Assembly (NCBI RefSeq): GCF_900403705.1
Contig: NZ_OUNR01000001.1
Location: 248,001-312,000, forward strand
Length of the DNA stretch: 64,000 bases
Reading direction: 5' to 3'
Source of the DNA: Nitrospira lenta
GTDB lineage: Bacteria; Nitrospirota; Nitrospiria; Nitrospirales; Nitrospiraceae
Positions 62,006 to 64,000 of the stretch are shown piece by piece. Position numbers and translations under genes: made by a program. How positions within the stretch are numbered: position 1 is the stretch's first letter; each line of letters opens with the position of its first letter. A model generated the notes under the pieces. The model made no database searches. It was given only the letters and a program-made list of their open reading frames with translations, and had not been told where the DNA came from.

Positions 62006-62452
62006 ATGACGAGGCATATGACCCTACCGACCACAACCTCTGGCAACTCCACTGAACCGCGGACCGCCATGCGCTCGTCAATGCTCCTCCTCCTGACCTT
62101 TGGCCTCATCATAGGGCTCATCGCCATGATGGCGACGGGAGGACCGGCCGTATCATGCCCTGAGGAATTGATCGGCACATGGCATACGGTTGCGCAAGGA
62201 TATGCGGACAGCATGCTGGTGATGACCAAACACGCCGTCATATTCAGTGCAGGGTGGGATCATCTCGATGCTCAAGCGGTGCGTCGGCTAGAAGCCGTCC
62301 CCGATGGACATCGCATCCTTTATACACTCGTCTATGGCAACTCTCACAAAGAGGAGCAGACGCTCGTGTTCTTCTACGATTCTCATGACCGGACCATCAC
62401 CTTCAAAAATCAATCGCATCTCATCTGGACCAGAACCATGGTGGAGTCGTGA
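62006..62452 (+). CDS. Small exported or membrane protein, unknown
   Basis: 148 residues; ATGs at 62006, 62018 and 62069 are all possible, the last giving the cleanest signal. Hydrophobic helix SSMLLLLTFGLIIGLIAMMA followed by a ~90-residue lipocalin-like or beta domain (ELIGTWHTVAQGYADSMLVM, RILYTLVYGNSHKEEQTLVF, ITFKNQSHLIWTR). Its stop overlaps the GTG start of the next gene, so this belongs to the pilin-linked operon. Confidence 0.55.
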   Translation: MTRHMTLPTTTSGNSTEPRTAMRSSMLLLLTFGLIIGLIAMMATGGPAVSCPEELIGTWHTVAQGYADSMLVMTKHAVIFSAGWDHLDAQAVRRLEAVPDGHRILYTLVYGNSHKEEQTLVFFYDSHDRTITFKNQSHLIWTRTMVES

Positions 62453-63117
62453 TCCCCTCCTTCACACGAAGACAGCTGTTCGTGCATCCTATTCAGTATT
62501 GGTGCGTCGCCATGACGCTGGTGTATTTCTCGTGCCTCTTGATCGTGCTCTATGGCGTGATCTTCCTCCCGATGGCGCAACCGCTTGATGCTCCCACGGT
62601 CTCCTGGGAAGAACGTGCCCAGATCGCGACCCAGATTCTGGAGTTGAACACGCGGGTGTGGCCCTGGCTGCTTGTGACGTTCCTCGGGTTGCTCCTTCAC
62701 TCGCTGTATTTCATGCACCGCATCGCCGGCCCTCTCTATCGATTTGCCACCCTCTTCCGATCCATCGGAGCCGGACACCTTCACCAACGCGCCAGATTGC
62801 GGAAGCACGATTATCTCCATCGGGAAGCGCAGGACTTCAACGCCATGCTCGACTATCTTGAGCAGAATATCGAACGGCTGCATCGGCAGGGACTGCTCGT
62901 TACACAAACCTATGAGGGTATCGTCAGGCCGATCCAGCAACAGTCGTCAGCCGAACTCAACGCCGCTCTCCAAACTCTGGGAACGGACATCGCCCGACTT
63001 CAGCTTTGTGTCGCCGCATTCAAATCGCAGGAGACTCCGCCATTGCCCTCTCAACTACCCCTCGAGTTTGTGAATCCGATCACCGTGGATCCACCGACTA
63101 GGTTGAAGGCGGCGTAA
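62449..63117 (+). CDS. Two-helix membrane protein with HAMP-like linker, copy 1
   Basis: 222 residues, GTG start overlapping the previous stop. TM1 WCVAMTLVYFSCLLIVLYGVIF, a short periplasmic loop (QPLDAPTVSWEERAQIATQI), TM2 VWPWLLVTFLGLLLHSLYFM, then HRIAGPLYRFATLFRSIGAG, a HAMP-type signature, and a coiled C-terminal segment. There is no kinase, cyclase or methyl-accepting output domain. A paralog follows three bases downstream. Confidence 0.7.
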   Translation: MIPSFTRRQLFVHPIQYWCVAMTLVYFSCLLIVLYGVIFLPMAQPLDAPTVSWEERAQIATQILELNTRVWPWLLVTFLGLLLHSLYFMHRIAGPLYRFATLFRSIGAGHLHQRARLRKHDYLHREAQDFNAMLDYLEQNIERLHRQGLLVTQTYEGIVRPIQQQSSAELNAALQTLGTDIARLQLCVAAFKSQETPPLPSQLPLEFVNPITVDPPTRLKAA

Positions 63118-63119
63118 CC

Positions 63120-63827
63120 ATGAGTCCACTGCTTCCCGCTTCGAGCAACCCGACGCCGTTCACCCAGACGCCACCAGTTTCTTCACTGGCTCATCCGCCC
63201 TCGCGCCATCACCAATCCAAAGCACAGGACCTTCGCGCACAAAAACATCGGCTGACCTTCATGCACCCGCTTCAAGTTCGCATGCTCAGCCTCGTGCTCT
63301 CCTATACGACGATGATCGCACTGCTGTTGGCCGTTCCCGTATTCAGACCCTTCATGCAAGCCCTCGACAACCCTGCGCTCTCCTGGCAAGAACGCGCCGC
63401 CGTCGCAACCGACCTGCTCAATTTGCACGCCCGATATTGGCCATGGGCCCTTGGGGCTGGATCCCTATTGGTCCTCCACTGCCTGCACTCCCTGCGGATG
63501 GTGCATCGCATCGCCGGCCCTCTCGATCGATTCAAGCAGCTCTACCAAGAGATCGGCGAGGGTAACCTGTCCCGCAGAGCGATCCTTCGCCCGCACGACT
63601 ACCTGACGCCTGAAGCCGACCTCTTGAACCGGATGACGGCACAGCTCCAGGCCAGAGTCAGCGCCACCAAACAGGCACAGACAACTCTGGCACTCGACGT
63701 CGAACGGCTTAAAGAAACCGTTGCCCGTGAGCGCAATCCGATTTTCACCACACTCGTTCAACAGACCGAACAGGATCTGGCGAGCCTAAAAGAGTCGCTC
63801 GACTGGTTTAAAACACATACAGGATAG
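63120..63827 (+). CDS. Two-helix membrane protein with HAMP-like linker, copy 2
   Basis: 235 residues. Same layout as the preceding gene: N-terminal Pro/Ser-rich ~40 residues, TM1 MLSLVLSYTTMIALLLAVPV, loop ALDNPALSWQERAAVATDLL, TM2 YWPWALGAGSLLVLHCLHSL, HAMP signature HRIAGPLDRFKQLYQEIGEG, then a coiled coil. Clearly a tandem duplicate. It ends 4 bases before the prepilin gene, implying that this operon relates to type IV pili or a pseudopilus. Confidence 0.7.
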   Translation: MSPLLPASSNPTPFTQTPPVSSLAHPPSRHHQSKAQDLRAQKHRLTFMHPLQVRMLSLVLSYTTMIALLLAVPVFRPFMQALDNPALSWQERAAVATDLLNLHARYWPWALGAGSLLVLHCLHSLRMVHRIAGPLDRFKQLYQEIGEGNLSRRAILRPHDYLTPEADLLNRMTAQLQARVSATKQAQTTLALDVERLKETVARERNPIFTTLVQQTEQDLASLKESLDWFKTHTG

Positions 63828-63831
63828 GCGA

Positions 63832-64000
63832 GTGGACTACCGTACACACAAGCTCCGTCAACGCACCGATCAGGCAGCCCGACCAACGGGGCCTGACGCC
63901 TGGTGCACCGCCGGCGGCTTCACGCTGATCGAGCTCATGATTGCGGTGGCAATCACCGGCATTCTGGCTTCCCTCGCCGTACCGACCTACACGGACTTTC
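63832..64000 (+). CDS. Type IV prepilin-like protein (partial, cut by window end)
   Basis: GTG start at 63832, four bases after the previous stop. The first 56 residues are visible: basic/polar leader ending TAGG, then the prepilin cleavage site and helix FTLIELMIAVAITGILASLA with the conserved Glu at +5. The leader of about 29 residues is longer than for type IVa pilins but acceptable for pseudopilins or minor pilins. Processed by prepilin peptidase (PilD). Confidence 0.8.
   Translation, partial: MDYRTHKLRQRTDQAARPTGPDAWCTAGGFTLIELMIAVAITGILASLAVPTYTDF

Noticed and set aside
1-64000. CRISPR arrays, tRNA, rRNA or intact transposases
   Set aside because: No regular direct repeats with spacers, no cloverleaf or rRNA-like tracts, and no transposase motifs were seen by eye; a tool-based scan would be needed to exclude small RNAs.

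Overview
The window is a 64 kb, high-GC, gene-dense bacterial chromosome segment. The gene set suggests a Nitrospira-like member of the Nitrospirota: a hemE-hemH-hemG operon, a split biotin carboxylase/carboxyltransferase pair, many small exported proteins and several decayed RHS genes. This assignment is inferred from content and style; no rRNA or other marker is present to prove it. I saw no tRNA, rRNA, CRISPR array or intact insertion sequence.

Layout. Bases 1-1.7 kb: the C-terminal tip of an RHS toxin, a probable immunity gene and a truncated RHS N-terminus. 1.7-5.1 kb (minus strand): hemE, hemH, hemG, the late steps of heme synthesis. 5.4-10.4 kb: a fatty-acid desaturase, a DMT exporter, small proteins, an FmdB zinc ribbon, a PstS-like binding protein and an IPT-domain secreted protein. 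10.6-14.4 kb: a second RHS graveyard, with mazE, a scrambled mazF, an RHS core and tip without its N-terminus, a possible immunity protein and another RHS N-terminal stub. 14.5-18 kb: the two carboxylase subunits. 18-26 kb: lipoproteins, a Tpx-like peroxidase, SthA transhydrogenase, thiamin-salvage genes tenA and thiD, and a 12-helix membrane protein. 26-27.4 kb: a secreted fibronectin-type protein behind a strong sigma-54 site. 27.5-30.6 kb (minus): prmA, MOSC, methyltransferase and SUMF1-like genes, interrupted and followed by copies of a covarying palindromic repeat. 30.6-42.4 kb: a MutS-like membrane ATPase, an MFS/acyltransferase/acyl-ACP-synthetase fusion, an amidohydrolase, an ECF sigma/anti-sigma pair, NnrS, and the methionine-salvage operon mtnB-mtnD-mtnC. 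42.4-46.7 kb: a phosphatase/phosphofructokinase fusion divergent from pyruvate kinase. 46.7-57.5 kb: membrane, lipoprotein, phospholipase-D-like, NqrB/RnfD-like, DUF2330 and universal-stress genes. 57.5-61.8 kb: a large Lhr-type helicase. 62-64 kb: three small membrane proteins leading into a type IV prepilin cut by the window edge.

Most notable points: (1) a dispersed palindrome of about 125 bp, three copies, whose arms covary within each copy; two copies abut stop codons and one contains a start codon; (2) a 775-residue protein joining a fructose-2,6-bisphosphatase-like domain to a PfkA-like domain, both with altered active-site residues; (3) mazF scrambled by two indels that together restore frame; (4) two RHS loci with the same order of tip, immunity gene and N-terminal stub; (5) a textbook sigma-54 promoter; (6) two tandem HAMP-only membrane proteins beside a prepilin gene.
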